A DNA stretch of 64,000 nucleotides from Chitinophagaceae bacterium. Lineage in GTDB: Bacteria; Bacteroidota; Bacteroidia; Chitinophagales; Chitinophagaceae. The notes under the pieces were generated by a model. That model did not search any database, was not told the origin of the DNA, and worked only from the letters and a program-made list of their open reading frames with translations. The stretch spans positions 1 through 64,000 of the forward strand of contig JAICZH010000002.1 in the NCBI GenBank assembly GCA_025933775.1, given 5' to 3'. This document shows positions 36,266 through 47,439 of the stretch, one piece after another (the stretch's first letter is position 1; each line of letters starts with the position of its first letter). The translations under genes and the position numbers were made by a program.

Positions 36266-37192
36266 TCACATAAAATGCTGCAAACTCTTTACAATTCTTT
36301 GCACGGTTTCTTCATCGCTCAATGCTTCGGGTATAAATTTTTCGCCGATTAATTTTTCATATAACTCAATATAACGGTTACGGATAACCGAAATCCATTC
36401 ATCGCTCATTTGCGGAACCTGCTGTCCTTTTTTTCCCATAAAATTATTTTCAATGAGCCACTCTCTCACAAATTCTTTGCTTAGTTGTTTTTGTTTTTCT
36501 CCTTTCGCGTGTCTTTCTTCAAAACCATCTGCATAAAAATATCGTGAACTGTCCGGTGTATGTATTTCATCTATTAAAATAATTTTATCGTTCAATTTTC
36601 CAAATTCATATTTTGTGTCAACTAATATCAATCCTCTTTTGGCGGCGATGTCTTTCCCTCTTGCAAAAAGTTGCAAAGCATATTGCTCTAATATTTCATA
36701 ATCATCTTTTGAAACAATTTTTCTTGCAATAATTTCTTCTTTGCTTATATCTTCATCGTGCCCTTCACTGGCTTTGGTAGAAGGTGTAATGATTGGCTCG
36801 TTGAAATAATCGTTTTCGCGCAGCCCTTCTGCTAAGGTTACTCCGCATAAAATTCTTTTACCGGCTGAATAAGTGCGCCAGGCGTGGCCTGTAAGGTTTC
36901 CGCGCACCACCATTTCTATTTTAAACGGTTCGCATTTTAAACCAATAGAAACGTTGGGCGCAGGAACCTCCAGCAGCCAATTGGAGCAAATATCTTTTGT
37001 ACTATTGAGCATGTAAGCTGCTATCGAATTTAATACTTGTCCTTTATACGGAATGGGTTTGGGAAGAATAACATCAAATGCCGAAATTCGATTGGAAGCG
37101 ATCATTACCAATAAGTGATCATCAATAGTATAAACGTCTCTTACTTTACCTTTATAAAATCCTGTTTGATTGGGGAAAATTTTTGTTTGCAT
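36266..37192 (-). CDS. purC: phosphoribosylaminoimidazolesuccinocarboxamide synthase
   Basis: [51 protein letters not shown]. Confidence 0.97.
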   Translation of the reverse strand: MQTKIFPNQTGFYKGKVRDVYTIDDHLLVMIASNRISAFDVILPKPIPYKGQVLNSIAAYMLNSTKDICSNWLLEVPAPNVSIGLKCEPFKIEMVVRGNLTGHAWRTYSAGKRILCGVTLAEGLRENDYFNEPIITPSTKASEGHDEDISKEEIIARKIVSKDDYEILEQYALQLFARGKDIAAKRGLILVDTKYEFGKLNDKIILIDEIHTPDSSRYFYADGFEERHAKGEKQKQLSKEFVREWLIENNFMGKKGQQVPQMSDEWISVIRNRYIELYEKLIGEKFIPEALSDEETVQRIVKSLQHFM

Positions 37193-37337
37193 TTTGCTAA
37201 AATAATAATAGAAAATTTCCCCTTTTATTTTTAATTGTGGAATTTGTTCACAACTTGTATTTGTGTATAAAAAAAGATATTTTGCATTATCTCTAAAAAA
37301 GTTACCTTGTTTTTAATTTAAAACTAAAACAATTGCT

Positions 37338-40112
37338 ATGATAAACAATTTCAGGTTTTGTATTTTATTGATAGCAGCTACCACTTTTTCATTAACTGCT
37401 TTTGGTCAAAATAATCTAATAAAAGGAACTGTAAAAAACAATGTTACCGGCGAAGGAGTGCCTGCGGTTTCTATAACCGTGAAAGGCGGAACAGCCGGCA
37501 CTTATACAGATGATAAAGGAAATTTTACTTTAGAAACCAATAAGCAGTTTCCACTTACTATCATCATTTCTTCAATAGGATTTAAATTGCAGGAACTCAC
37601 CGTAGCGCAATCTTCTGAAATGGTGAATGTACATCTTATTCCCCAAATGACGCTTGGACAGGAAATAGTAGTTGCTGCTACAAGAACTCCATCGAAAATA
37701 TTAGAATCCCCTGTAACTATTGAAAGAATCGGTGCTGTCAACATACGCAATACACCTGCTGTTTCTTATTATGATATGATTTCAAAATTGAAAGGTGTAG
37801 ATGTAGTAACTTCTTCACTCACTTTTTCTACGCCAAGCACGCGAGGCTTTAATGGAAGCGGAAGTCTTCGTGTGAACCAGGTTGTTGATGGAATGGATAA
37901 CCAGGCGCCGGGGTTAAATTTTTCTGCAGGCGGAATAGTTGGATTAACCGAACTGGATGTAGAAAGTATTGAATTATTACAAGGCGCATCATCTGCATTG
38001 TATGGCCCGGGCGGTATGAATGGCGCTATACTTATTACAGGCAAAGATCCTTTCAAATATCAGGGATTTTCTTTTGAAGTAAAAACAGGTATAATGAATA
38101 TTGATAACAGAGACAGAAATGCTTCTCCTTATTATAATTGGGATTTAAGATGGGCAAAAAAAGTAAGTGAAAAATTTGCATTTAAAATTGCGGGTGAATT
38201 AATACAGGCCAAAGATTGGGTCGCTAATGACTATCGTGATTATGATCGCATTGGGGCAATCGGCGGAATAAAAACCGGTACTCGTGAAACCGATCCGAAT
38301 TATGATGGCGTAAACGTATATGGCGATGAAACAACGGCTGATATTCGGTCAAATGTTTTGAACCCTTTAGCACAGCAGGCCCCTTTTTATGCACCTTATA
38401 TAAATGCATTACCTGCTTCAATTCCTGTTTCACGCACCGGCTATGATGAAAAAGATTTTATTGATCCAAATACTATTGATCTGAAACTTTCCGGCGAAGT
38501 AAGCTATAAACTTACCAATACCCTTTCTTTAAATGCGGAAGGAAATTGGGGAACCGGAAATACGGTATATACCGGTAGCGATCGGTATTCATTACTGAAT
38601 TTTAAAATGGGCCAATATAAAATTGAATTGGTGAATCCCAATTGGTTTTTGAGAGCTTATACAACCCAGGAAAACTCAGGCGATTCTTATAATGCAACGG
38701 TAACTGCACGATTGGTAAATGAAGCATGGAAACCAAGCGGCGGCGCCAACGGATGGTATGCGCAATATTCTTTTGCTTTTTTAAATGCAAAATTATCGGG
38801 CATGAGCGATATTGATGCACACAATGCAGCACGCGCAGTTGCAGATCAAGGGAGGCCGGCTCCGGGCTCTGAAGAGTTTCAGCAACTTTTTGACGAAGTA
38901 AGGAGCATTCCTATTTCTAAAGGAGGTGGTCGCTTTATAGATAAAACAGATCTCTATAATATAGAAGGCCAATATAATTTAACTCCCTATACTTCTAAGT
39001 TTGCAGATGTTTTAGTGGGAGCTAATTATAAAAGATATGTTTTAAATTCTGAAGGAACCATCTTTGTTGATTCAACAGGCAGCATTGGTATTAATGAATA
39101 TGGCGCTTATGTTCAGGCCACAAAACATTTTTTGAACGACCGGCTGAGATTGATTGCTTCTGCACGTTATGATAAGAATGATAATTTTGATGGAAGATTT
39201 ACACCGCGCCTTTCTGCAATAATAAAAGTAGCAGAAGATAATAACATAAGGCTATCGTACCAGCAGGCATATCGTTTTGCTTCTACCCAGCAGCAATATA
39301 TTAATTTAAGAGTGGGCGGGGGCACAGCATTAATTGGCGGCGTTTCCAGCTTTAAAACATTTTATCATTTCAATACCAATCCTGTTTATTCAATTGATGA
39401 TAATTTATTTGCCGGTAATCCGCAAGCGCTTAATGTTGGTAAATTAAAAGCAGAAAATGTAAACTCTTTTGAAGCAGGATATAAAGGTTTATTAGCTCAA
39501 AAAAGATTGCTGATAGACGTTTATGGATATTATGGAATTTACAATAATTTTATTTCGCGAACTGCCATTGCACAATCTGTAAACGGAGATAGGGATGTAT
39601 TTACCGGAACATCCGACCAAATAAAATCAAATCTTAATAATGCTACTTTGGTAACTACTTATTCCATTCCATACAACATAAAAGGAAATGTAAACACTTA
39701 TGGTTTTGGTACAAGCCTTACTTATGTGCTTCCGCATAACTTTACAATCGGTGGTACCCTAAGTTCTGATAACCTTGATAATGTTCCCTCAGGTTTTTCT
39801 GCAGATTTTAATGCCCCCAAATACAGAGCAGGCCTAACTTTTAGTAATACAGGCTTTGGTTTTCAAAACAGGTTTGGCTTTAATGTAACCTATCGCTGGC
39901 AGGATAAAATAAATTTTGAAAGTGATTTTGCCAACGGCGTTATTCCCGCTTACCAAACAGTGGATGGGCAATTAAGTTATAAGTTTCCTGCCCAAAAAGT
40001 TTTATTAAAACTGGGCGCCACTAATTTATTAAATCAATATTACCGCGATGGATTTGCTAATGCTGCCATTGGCGGAATTTATTATGTAAGTATTGGTTAT
40101 AATATTTTTTAA
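37338..40112 (+). CDS. TonB-dependent receptor with carboxypeptidase-like regulatory domain
   Basis: CarboxypepD_reg N-term, plug domain (NTPAVSYYDMISKLKGVDVV..LQGASSALYGPGGMNGAI), barrel end IGYNIF. Confidence 0.95.
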   Translation: MINNFRFCILLIAATTFSLTAFGQNNLIKGTVKNNVTGEGVPAVSITVKGGTAGTYTDDKGNFTLETNKQFPLTIIISSIGFKLQELTVAQSSEMVNVHLIPQMTLGQEIVVAATRTPSKILESPVTIERIGAVNIRNTPAVSYYDMISKLKGVDVVTSSLTFSTPSTRGFNGSGSLRVNQVVDGMDNQAPGLNFSAGGIVGLTELDVESIELLQGASSALYGPGGMNGAILITGKDPFKYQGFSFEVKTGIMNIDNRDRNASPYYNWDLRWAKKVSEKFAFKIAGELIQAKDWVANDYRDYDRIGAIGGIKTGTRETDPNYDGVNVYGDETTADIRSNVLNPLAQQAPFYAPYINALPASIPVSRTGYDEKDFIDPNTIDLKLSGEVSYKLTNTLSLNAEGNWGTGNTVYTGSDRYSLLNFKMGQYKIELVNPNWFLRAYTTQENSGDSYNATVTARLVNEAWKPSGGANGWYAQYSFAFLNAKLSGMSDIDAHNAARAVADQGRPAPGSEEFQQLFDEVRSIPISKGGGRFIDKTDLYNIEGQYNLTPYTSKFADVLVGANYKRYVLNSEGTIFVDSTGSIGINEYGAYVQATKHFLNDRLRLIASARYDKNDNFDGRFTPRLSAIIKVAEDNNIRLSYQQAYRFASTQQQYINLRVGGGTALIGGVSSFKTFYHFNTNPVYSIDDNLFAGNPQALNVGKLKAENVNSFEAGYKGLLAQKRLLIDVYGYYGIYNNFISRTAIAQSVNGDRDVFTGTSDQIKSNLNNATLVTTYSIPYNIKGNVNTYGFGTSLTYVLPHNFTIGGTLSSDNLDNVPSGFSADFNAPKYRAGLTFSNTGFGFQNRFGFNVTYRWQDKINFESDFANGVIPAYQTVDGQLSYKFPAQKVLLKLGATNLLNQYYRDGFANAAIGGIYYVSIGYNIF

Positions 40113-40145
40113 GCAAAATAATTTTTATCATTTTAAATAATTAAT

Positions 40146-41414
40146 ATGAAAATAAATTTTTTTAAAAATAACAGGCTTGTAAAAGCTTTCTGGCTTGTTG
40201 CAATTGCAGCATTTGCTTTTTCATGCAACAAAGATTTGCCTCATGCAACGCCAATAGTTTATCCTCCGGTAAATAACAGTTCCGTTTCTATTGGTACGGC
40301 CATCAGCGCTGATACCAGTTATAGTTTTTTTAAAGCAGCTGCCACCAAAACGGGGATGCTCGCGGTTTTAAGCGATTCTACAAAATTATTTACCGTTTTT
40401 TTACCCAATAATGATGCGTTCCGGCTTTCAGGAATTTCTTCAGTTGGCGTAGTTAATGCACTTCCATTATCAAAACTGGTTCCTTTAATTCAATATCATA
40501 TTATACCCGGGGAACAATATTTATCAACTGATGTAGCTGCTACATTTCCAAATATTCAGTTGCCAACTTATTTAAAAATAGGAACCATTCCGGGTACTCC
40601 GCTTGCATTAGATTTATCGGGCTTTCCATCTGTACGAACTAATGGTTTTTGGTATAACAATATTCCTGTTGTAGGCCCCGATATGAAATTTAGTAATGGA
40701 GTAGTACATCCGGTTGCTGCTCTGGTAGCGCCACCCAGCCAGCTTTTAAAAGATGCTATTTATAATAATCCCAATCTTACTTACTTTAAAGCCGCTATTG
40801 CAAGAGCAGATAGCGGCCAATCAGGTTTAAGTAAATTAGATTCGCTGCTTGGCTATGCAGTTACCAATATGACAGTGCTTGCTCCGAACGACGCCGCGTT
40901 TCAAACCATTATTTTCGGACTTGTTTTTCAGGCCTATATTAATGGAATAAGTCAAATTCATCCGCCAACGGCCACAGATACCGCTAATGCTCTTTCAACT
41001 GCAAACGCTGCAGTGGCTGCGGGTCCTGCATTTTTAAGCACTAACAATGTTACCACCGCAGAGGTTGCCGGAATAATGGCGTACCATTTTTTAGCAACGC
41101 CTAATACAACTACCGGCGCTTTTCAACCCAATATCAGAGCATTTTCTGTAAACTTTCCTTCAATGCCTTCTTTTTATACAACCCTTGTAAATACGGTGGT
41201 TCCCATTCATCCGGGAATAATGGCGCAGGCAACTTTTACGGGACCTTTTGTAACCGGTTTGTATTTTACCGGCTTAGGAACTTTTCCAAGTGGCGGTGCA
41301 CCATATTCAGGCGCAGCAGCCAATGCAGCAGTTTCTTTAAATGGAATCGTTACAGATAATCATTGTGTAAACGGTGTATATTTTGTAATTGATAAAGTAT
41401 TGCTGCCGCAATAA
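40146..41414 (+). CDS. fasciclin (FAS1) domain lipoprotein, two FAS1-like modules
   Basis: LSDSTKLFTVFLPNNDAFRL..., NMTVLAPNDAAFQTI..., lipobox. Confidence 0.88.
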   Translation: MKINFFKNNRLVKAFWLVAIAAFAFSCNKDLPHATPIVYPPVNNSSVSIGTAISADTSYSFFKAAATKTGMLAVLSDSTKLFTVFLPNNDAFRLSGISSVGVVNALPLSKLVPLIQYHIIPGEQYLSTDVAATFPNIQLPTYLKIGTIPGTPLALDLSGFPSVRTNGFWYNNIPVVGPDMKFSNGVVHPVAALVAPPSQLLKDAIYNNPNLTYFKAAIARADSGQSGLSKLDSLLGYAVTNMTVLAPNDAAFQTIIFGLVFQAYINGISQIHPPTATDTANALSTANAAVAAGPAFLSTNNVTTAEVAGIMAYHFLATPNTTTGAFQPNIRAFSVNFPSMPSFYTTLVNTVVPIHPGIMAQATFTGPFVTGLYFTGLGTFPSGGAPYSGAAANAAVSLNGIVTDNHCVNGVYFVIDKVLLPQ

Positions 41415-41469
41415 TTTTTTTTATTGAAATAAGACCCTACAAAATGATAAAGCATTCTTACAGACTCGT

Positions 41470-41590
41470 CATTGGAGAAACCAATGATAAAATATTCAAT
41501 GGCACAGATATGCGATGCGCAAAGCCACACTGCATATCTGCGGCAGCACAGGATAAATTATGATTGAAGAATGTCGGGTGAAGATACCCG
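41470..41590. repeat. Three successive stem-loops in intergenic region
   Basis: CATTGG-AGAAA-CCAATG (41470-41486); AGATATGC...GCATATCT (41506-41539); CGGGTGAAGATACCCG (41575-41590). Confidence 0.65.
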
Positions 41591-41668
41591 CCAGGGGAAA
41601 GGTTATTTTATAAAGCCATTTCTTATATTTATGAGTAGGAAATTAATAATTTTTATTAAATATTTTTT

Positions 41669-42445
41669 ATGAAAAAAATAATATTACAATCAATTGTATT
41701 ATGCTTATCATTTTTATGTTTCAACAAAAAATCTTTTTCACAAAGATCAGCATTTAGTTATGAAAAATTTACCAATGGCAAAGGCGACACATTGCTGTAC
41801 CGGCAGCTCCTTCCCGATTATGATACGTTGCGAAAATATCCGTTGGTAATTTTTTTGCATGGTTCCGGCGAGCGAGGCAATGATAATGAATCGCAATTAA
41901 AATGGGGAGTTATGAATTTTGCGGAAGAGAAAAATATGATACAACATCCTGCCATAATAATTGCTCCACAATGTCCTGAAAAAATGAGGTGGTCAAATTT
42001 TTTAATGAAAAAAAATAGTACAGAAATGTCTTTGCCCGTTTCCCCTTCTAAGCCCATGGAACTTTTATATAGCCTTATTCAAAAGCTGATAAAAAATTTA
42101 CAGGTTGATACGAATAGGATTTATATTACCGGACTTTCTATGGGAGGCTTCGGCACGTATGATGCAATTGAAAGATACCCTCATTTATTTGCAGCGGCCG
42201 TGCCCGTGTGTGGCGGCGGCGATACTTCCAAAATTTCTTCCATTGCTCATTTACCCATCTGGATTTTTTGCGGCGCAGAAGATGCGGCTGTGAATCCAAA
42301 ATTTTCTTTGGAAATGTTAGAAGCGCTTACCAAAGCCGGCGCCCATCCTGGTTTTACACAATATCCTGAAGTGGGCCATTTTTCATGGTTGGGCGCATAT
42401 ACCGATCCATTAATGATGCAATGGTTGTTCAGGCAACATAAATAA
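41669..42445 (+). CDS. alpha/beta hydrolase (prolyl-oligopeptidase/esterase-like)
   Basis: VIFLHGSGERGNDN; ITGLSMGGFGTYD; VGHFSW. Confidence 0.9.
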   Translation: MKKIILQSIVLCLSFLCFNKKSFSQRSAFSYEKFTNGKGDTLLYRQLLPDYDTLRKYPLVIFLHGSGERGNDNESQLKWGVMNFAEEKNMIQHPAIIIAPQCPEKMRWSNFLMKKNSTEMSLPVSPSKPMELLYSLIQKLIKNLQVDTNRIYITGLSMGGFGTYDAIERYPHLFAAAVPVCGGGDTSKISSIAHLPIWIFCGAEDAAVNPKFSLEMLEALTKAGAHPGFTQYPEVGHFSWLGAYTDPLMMQWLFRQHK

Positions 42446-42635
42446 TTTTATTTTTTATTTATGAAAAAATTTGTTTCAAAAATATAAGTGTTAATGAAAT
42501 CTTAGTAAAAGAGTGAATTAAAAATTATTGACCTTATTACCTTATTTATCTGAAGAATATTTGCATAAACAATTGAATTTATTAATAACATTTTTTTATC
42601 CATCTTTCATCAAAGCTTTTTTCGTAAATAATTTT

Positions 42636-43367
42636 ATGAAGAAGCCTTTTTATTTTTCAATTTTATTTGTATCATTAATTTCGTGCGCTAAAAACAGGGA
42701 TCCTTTTGTAGATCCGATAAACAACGTTGATAGCTCCGATACTTCAAAAAACAATTCAATGGATTCATTCAAAATCTATCTTGCTTTAGGTGATTCTTAT
42801 ACCATTGGCCAATCGGTTCCCGACTCGGAAAGATTTCCGGTTCAGGTTGTAAATGTATTACGGGGAAAAAATATTACAATAAAAGATCCCGATATTATTG
42901 CAGTAACGGGATGGACTACTTCCAATCTTCTAAATGCATTAAATAACCATCCGCCTGCGCAAAATTATTCATTGGTAACATTGCTCATCGGTGTAAATAA
43001 TCAATACCAGCGCAAAAATCTCGATGCATACCAAACAGAATTTATCGAATTATTAAACAGGTCTGTTGCTTATGCAGGCGGAATAAAAGACCATGTGTTT
43101 GTACTTTCCATTCCCGATTACAGCGTTACGCCGTTTGCTTATGGACAAGACACAGCAAGGATTGCAAAAGAAATTGATGCTTTCAATGCCGCCAATAAAA
43201 CTATATCATTAAATGCCGGCGTGCATTATATTGACATTACTCCAATTTCGCGTAATGCAAAAAATGATCCTTCATTAATTGCACCGGACGGTTTGCATCC
43301 TTCAGGAATTCAATATAAAGAATGGACTGATCTTTTAATCCCGGGTATGTATCAGCAACTTCATTAA
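42636..43367 (+). CDS. SGNH/GDSL-type hydrolase lipoprotein
   Basis: IYLALGDSYTIGQSV; TLLIGVNNQYQ; DGLHPSG. Confidence 0.88.
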   Translation: MKKPFYFSILFVSLISCAKNRDPFVDPINNVDSSDTSKNNSMDSFKIYLALGDSYTIGQSVPDSERFPVQVVNVLRGKNITIKDPDIIAVTGWTTSNLLNALNNHPPAQNYSLVTLLIGVNNQYQRKNLDAYQTEFIELLNRSVAYAGGIKDHVFVLSIPDYSVTPFAYGQDTARIAKEIDAFNAANKTISLNAGVHYIDITPISRNAKNDPSLIAPDGLHPSGIQYKEWTDLLIPGMYQQLH

Positions 43368-43759
43368 GAAATACTTTTTATATAAAAAATTTTATTGATT
43401 TTATTTTTTAATAAAGTATAGCAATTTTACGATTAAAATTTTTTTAGGAATTATCAGCCATGATATAGCGCTTACATAAAAAATAATTTTAAAGGCATTT
43501 AACCTTATATCTTATTTCGTGAAAGCATTTTTTTAATAAGGTAATAAGGTACAAAATAATCAATGACCATTTTCTACTAAGGTTAAAACAGAAACATGCA
43601 AAACAAAATAAAGTTTAATGGTTAATCATACATGAAGATAAAGTATAAATTATACTGCTGGTTAATGAAATAAAAAATCTCTTTTTACTATCTCCAAGGC
43701 TTGTTATACAAAAACCTTAATTAATATTTTCCATTATATTAATTCATCAATTAAAAACA

Positions 43760-44998
43760 ATGCGTTCAATTATATTTGTAATGATGTATCACCATGCAAT
43801 ATCATTATATAAAAAAGCGTACGGAGGGCTTTCTGCGGGCACCTGGTGGCTTTCGCTTGTGATGCTGGTAAACCGCAGCGGCACTATGGTTATTCCATTT
43901 ATGACAATGTATCTTACCCAGCATTATGGCGTTACAATTGATAAAGCAGGTTTTGTAATGAGCCTCTTCGGATTGGGCGCTGTTGCTGGTTCTTTACTCG
44001 GCGGTAAATTGGTTGATAGAATCGGATATTATTATGTGCAATTATTTGCATTAATATTTGGCGGAACGATGTTTATTATTTTAGGGCAAGTGCATACTTA
44101 TAAAGGAATTTGCATTTGCACTTTTATTCTTGCTGTGCTTAATGAATCTTTCAGGCCGGCTAACACCGTTGCGATTGCGCATTACAGTAAAGAACAAAAT
44201 CGCACAAGGTCTTATTCGCTCAACCGGCTTTCTATTAACCTGGGATGGGCTGTGGGCGGGGCTTTGGGAGGAATCATCGCCAGCTTTAATTATAATTTAT
44301 TGTTTTGGGTAGATGGAATTACCAACTTGCTTGCCGCATGTTTATTGTACCTAACGTTGTCGCCTACACGAAATGCAGCAACAGAAGTAAAAACAAAAAA
44401 TAAAGTTGAAATAAAAAATTCAGCATATAAAGATCGCACGTATCTTTCATTTGTGGTATTGGTTTTTTTCTTTGCGATTTGTTTCTTTCAGTTGTTTACA
44501 ACCATTCCTGTTTTTTTTAAAGAAAATTTTCATCTTACAGTTTTATTTATCGGCATCATCATGGCGCTCAATGGGCTTATTATTGCGCTGTTTGAAATGA
44601 TAACTATTTTTTCTTTGGAAGGAAAAAGGCCATCCTTGCATTTTATATCAAGTGGTGTATTGTTGGTATCTGCAGCTTTTTTATTATTAAATTTTCCACG
44701 TGCCAGTTATGGATTTATTGCAGTGCTCAGCATGGTTATTCTCACCTTCGGAGAAATTCTTGCGATGCCTTTTATGAATGCATACTGGATTGGAAGAACG
44801 GTGCAAAACAATCGTGGCCAATATGCCGCATTATACAGCGTGGCGTGGGCTTCTGCACAAACGATAGGGCCTTATGCAGGCGCATTAGTTGCCGATCATC
44901 ACGGATATAAAACGCTTTGGTTTGTTGTGAGTGCTGTATGTTTTCTGCTTGCTTTTTTTTACAGGCGTTTGCATTCGCCGCCGGTTTTATCTGTTTAA
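43760..44998 (+). CDS. MFS transporter
   Basis: 412 aa, 12-TM pattern, GGKLVDRIGYY motif A. Confidence 0.9.
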   Translation: MRSIIFVMMYHHAISLYKKAYGGLSAGTWWLSLVMLVNRSGTMVIPFMTMYLTQHYGVTIDKAGFVMSLFGLGAVAGSLLGGKLVDRIGYYYVQLFALIFGGTMFIILGQVHTYKGICICTFILAVLNESFRPANTVAIAHYSKEQNRTRSYSLNRLSINLGWAVGGALGGIIASFNYNLLFWVDGITNLLAACLLYLTLSPTRNAATEVKTKNKVEIKNSAYKDRTYLSFVVLVFFFAICFFQLFTTIPVFFKENFHLTVLFIGIIMALNGLIIALFEMITIFSLEGKRPSLHFISSGVLLVSAAFLLLNFPRASYGFIAVLSMVILTFGEILAMPFMNAYWIGRTVQNNRGQYAALYSVAWASAQTIGPYAGALVADHHGYKTLWFVVSAVCFLLAFFYRRLHSPPVLSV

Positions 44999-46816
44999 AT
45001 AATCCTGGTAAGAGAACTGCATGTATGCCTTACCGTTAGTAATCATATTTGAATCTACATTTCCTTTTTCAAAAATAATTTTTCTGGAAATATTATCCAT
45101 TGTAAAAGTTGCGGAAGGAGTTACAAATCCAAAACCATTATTAAAACAATAAAATGCAAAAGGCTTTGCAGAAGAATCCAGCAGGTCTTTGCTCCATTTA
45201 AATTTATCGCGTGAAATATTCATTTGATCTAAAACGGTTGCAACAATATCTGTTTGCGAACCAATCGTTGGCACAACTCCTTTTGTATTTAAAGCGCCAC
45301 CGCTAAAAATTAATGGAATATGAAATTTTGATGGAACATCGTTCCTGTCGTGCCCCGGCAAGAGATGGCCATGATCGGCAACAAAAACAATTAATGTGTT
45401 TTGCCACAGCGAATCTTTTTTTAAATGATTTATAAATACACCAATGCAACTATCAGCGTATGCAATAGAATTTCTGAATTTTGTTGTTTCATCGTTTCCG
45501 ATAAATTTATGAAAAGGCACATCGTAAGGCTCATGGCTGCTGAGAGTAAATAATGTTGCAAAGAATGGTTGCTGTTCTTTTTTTATATTTTCAAAAAATT
45601 TATTTAAAACAAATTCATCATGCACACCCCACGAAGTAGTTCTTTCAAAAATTGGGAAAGAGTATTTACTCACCAATTTATCAAAGCCTGCATTGATGAG
45701 ATATGATTTAATATTTGCAAATTCCAATTCGCCACCATACGTATAACTTGTATGATAACCTTCTGCTTCCAATGCCTGCGTAATTGTTGGCAGCTTTTCA
45801 GTTTTAGTGGGCGTTTTAATTATTGATGTAATCGCCTGGTTGGGATAACCACTGAGCACTGCTACCTGTCCTTTCTCGCTCCTGTCGCCTGCTGCATAAA
45901 TATTTGTAAATAATAATCCATTGGTTGCAATTGAATCCAGGTGCGGCGTTACGCCTTGTTCACCACCAAGGCAACCCACAAATTTTGCTGTAAAGCTTTC
46001 CATGATTATAAAAATAATGTTTGGCTTTTGCGTATTTAAAATGGAAGGAATTTTTATCGCTCCGTTGTTATACAATTCATTTACCGTTTGCTTTGCTTTG
46101 CTTTCAGAAAAATAATTAAAAGGATTTTTATTATTGTTTTTATTTAAAATAGAAAAAGCAATATTCCATGGAAGATTTAATGCGGCATGATCGGCAAATA
46201 TATTTTGTGAAAAATAAACATCGCTTTGGTTCATCGGAATTTTTTGAATGCCGCCGCGAACAGGAATAAATAAAAATGCGATAAGAAATAAAGAGATGAG
46301 AAAATTGATTATTGAAAACTTAACCGGCCTAATAAGAATGTAACGTTTAATAAATTTTTTATAAAACCAAATAAAAAATATTGATAAAATAATAAAGATG
46401 ATCAATAATAAAAACAAAGGTGAAGAAGAAACCGAAGCCGCCATTTCTTTCGGCGATTTAAAATATTGTAGCGGTGTAGCATCCATCCGGTAGCCCCATG
46501 CAGTGTACAATTCAAGATCGGCGGTTATTAGAAATGAAATAATAATAATAAGAACGATTGTATAAATGCTTATAATTTTTTCAATATTAATATTTATAAA
46601 AATAAATCCTAAAAAAAATAAAATAAAAGGAACAATGCAGATGTAAGCTGTAAATGATACATCCATGCGAAAGCCGTGCAAAAACACACCGAAGATTTCA
46701 TTTGCGTGAAGTCCTGCCGTAAGCGAATGATGATAAATAAGAAAAAGCGCTTTGCAAATAATAAAATAAAAAATCCAAAATGCGAAATAAGCAAAGTATC
46801 CTGAATATTTTTTCAC
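44987..46816 (-). CDS. LTA synthase-like sulfatase-family membrane protein
   Basis: N-terminal TMs; PNIIFIIMESFTAKFVG; VFVADHGHLLPG. Confidence 0.92.
   Translation of the reverse strand: MKKYSGYFAYFAFWIFYFIICKALFLIYHHSLTAGLHANEIFGVFLHGFRMDVSFTAYICIVPFILFFLGFIFININIEKIISIYTIVLIIIISFLITADLELYTAWGYRMDATPLQYFKSPKEMAASVSSSPLFLLLIIFIILSIFFIWFYKKFIKRYILIRPVKFSIINFLISLFLIAFLFIPVRGGIQKIPMNQSDVYFSQNIFADHAALNLPWNIAFSILNKNNNKNPFNYFSESKAKQTVNELYNNGAIKIPSILNTQKPNIIFIIMESFTAKFVGCLGGEQGVTPHLDSIATNGLLFTNIYAAGDRSEKGQVAVLSGYPNQAITSIIKTPTKTEKLPTITQALEAEGYHTSYTYGGELEFANIKSYLINAGFDKLVSKYSFPIFERTTSWGVHDEFVLNKFFENIKKEQQPFFATLFTLSSHEPYDVPFHKFIGNDETTKFRNSIAYADSCIGVFINHLKKDSLWQNTLIVFVADHGHLLPGHDRNDVPSKFHIPLIFSGGALNTKGVVPTIGSQTDIVATVLDQMNISRDKFKWSKDLLDSSAKPFAFYCFNNGFGFVTPSATFTMDNISRKIIFEKGNVDSNMITNGKAYMQFSYQDYLNR
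45017..45040 (-). repeat. Interspersed repeat, 1 mismatch in core
   Basis: rc: ACTAACGGTAAGGCATACATGCAG in sulfatase ORF. Confidence 0.6.
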
Positions 46817-46906
46817 GGCGCAAAAGTAATCTTTGATTTTGTTTTCTGAAGGCTATTGAGGATGTTTTCAAAAGTTTATACAATTTACTTTAACTTTGTT
46901 TTCGTA

Positions 46907-47290
46907 ATGAAGAAATTTTTTATTTCCATTTTTGCAATTTTTTATCTCGCTGCTTCATGTGGTTTTGCAATGAACATACATTTTTGTATGGACAAATTTT
47001 CTTCTATTGATTTATGGAATCATCATAGTACAAAGTGCGAAAAGTGCGGCACGCAAAGAAGAAAGGGTTGTTGCGACAGTAAGCTTACAGTTGTAAAGAT
47101 TACCGCTAGCCAGCAAGTGCCATCTGCCGCTGTAAACATTGTTTCACCGCTTACTGCTATCATAAATTACCCGGCTTATATTTCTTTATTATTTGCTTCA
47201 AATCATTTTCGTGTAGCCGTTACCGATAGTTCTCCTCCGCCGGTATCTGGTACATCTGTTTGCATTCTTAATTCGGTATTTCGCATTTAA
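46907..47290 (+). CDS. small Cys/His-rich exported protein, HYC_CC_PP-like
   Basis: MNIHFCMDK...STKCEKCGTQRRKGCCDSK...PPPVSG. Confidence 0.65.
   Translation: MKKFFISIFAIFYLAASCGFAMNIHFCMDKFSSIDLWNHHSTKCEKCGTQRRKGCCDSKLTVVKITASQQVPSAAVNIVSPLTAIINYPAYISLLFASNHFRVAVTDSSPPPVSGTSVCILNSVFRI
47207..47230 (-). repeat. Interspersed repeat, 1 mismatch in core
   Basis: rc: ACTATCGGTAACGGCTACACGAAA in HYC_CC_PP-like ORF. Confidence 0.6.
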
Positions 47291-47439
47291 AAATTATTGC
47301 AGTATTTCTTTCCCGGTATTATTTATACTCACTATTATTTATTTATAAATTTTTAATCTATTTATAAATAAATAAAATTATCATTCTCAATATTTGCCAA
47401 ATACAATCGTAAAAAATTAAACCAATAAAAAAAAATAAA

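Noticed and set aside
43368-43759. Long AT-rich intergenic region as a hidden gene or ncRNA
   Set aside because: No convincing ORF, hairpin or promoter pattern could be identified by eye.
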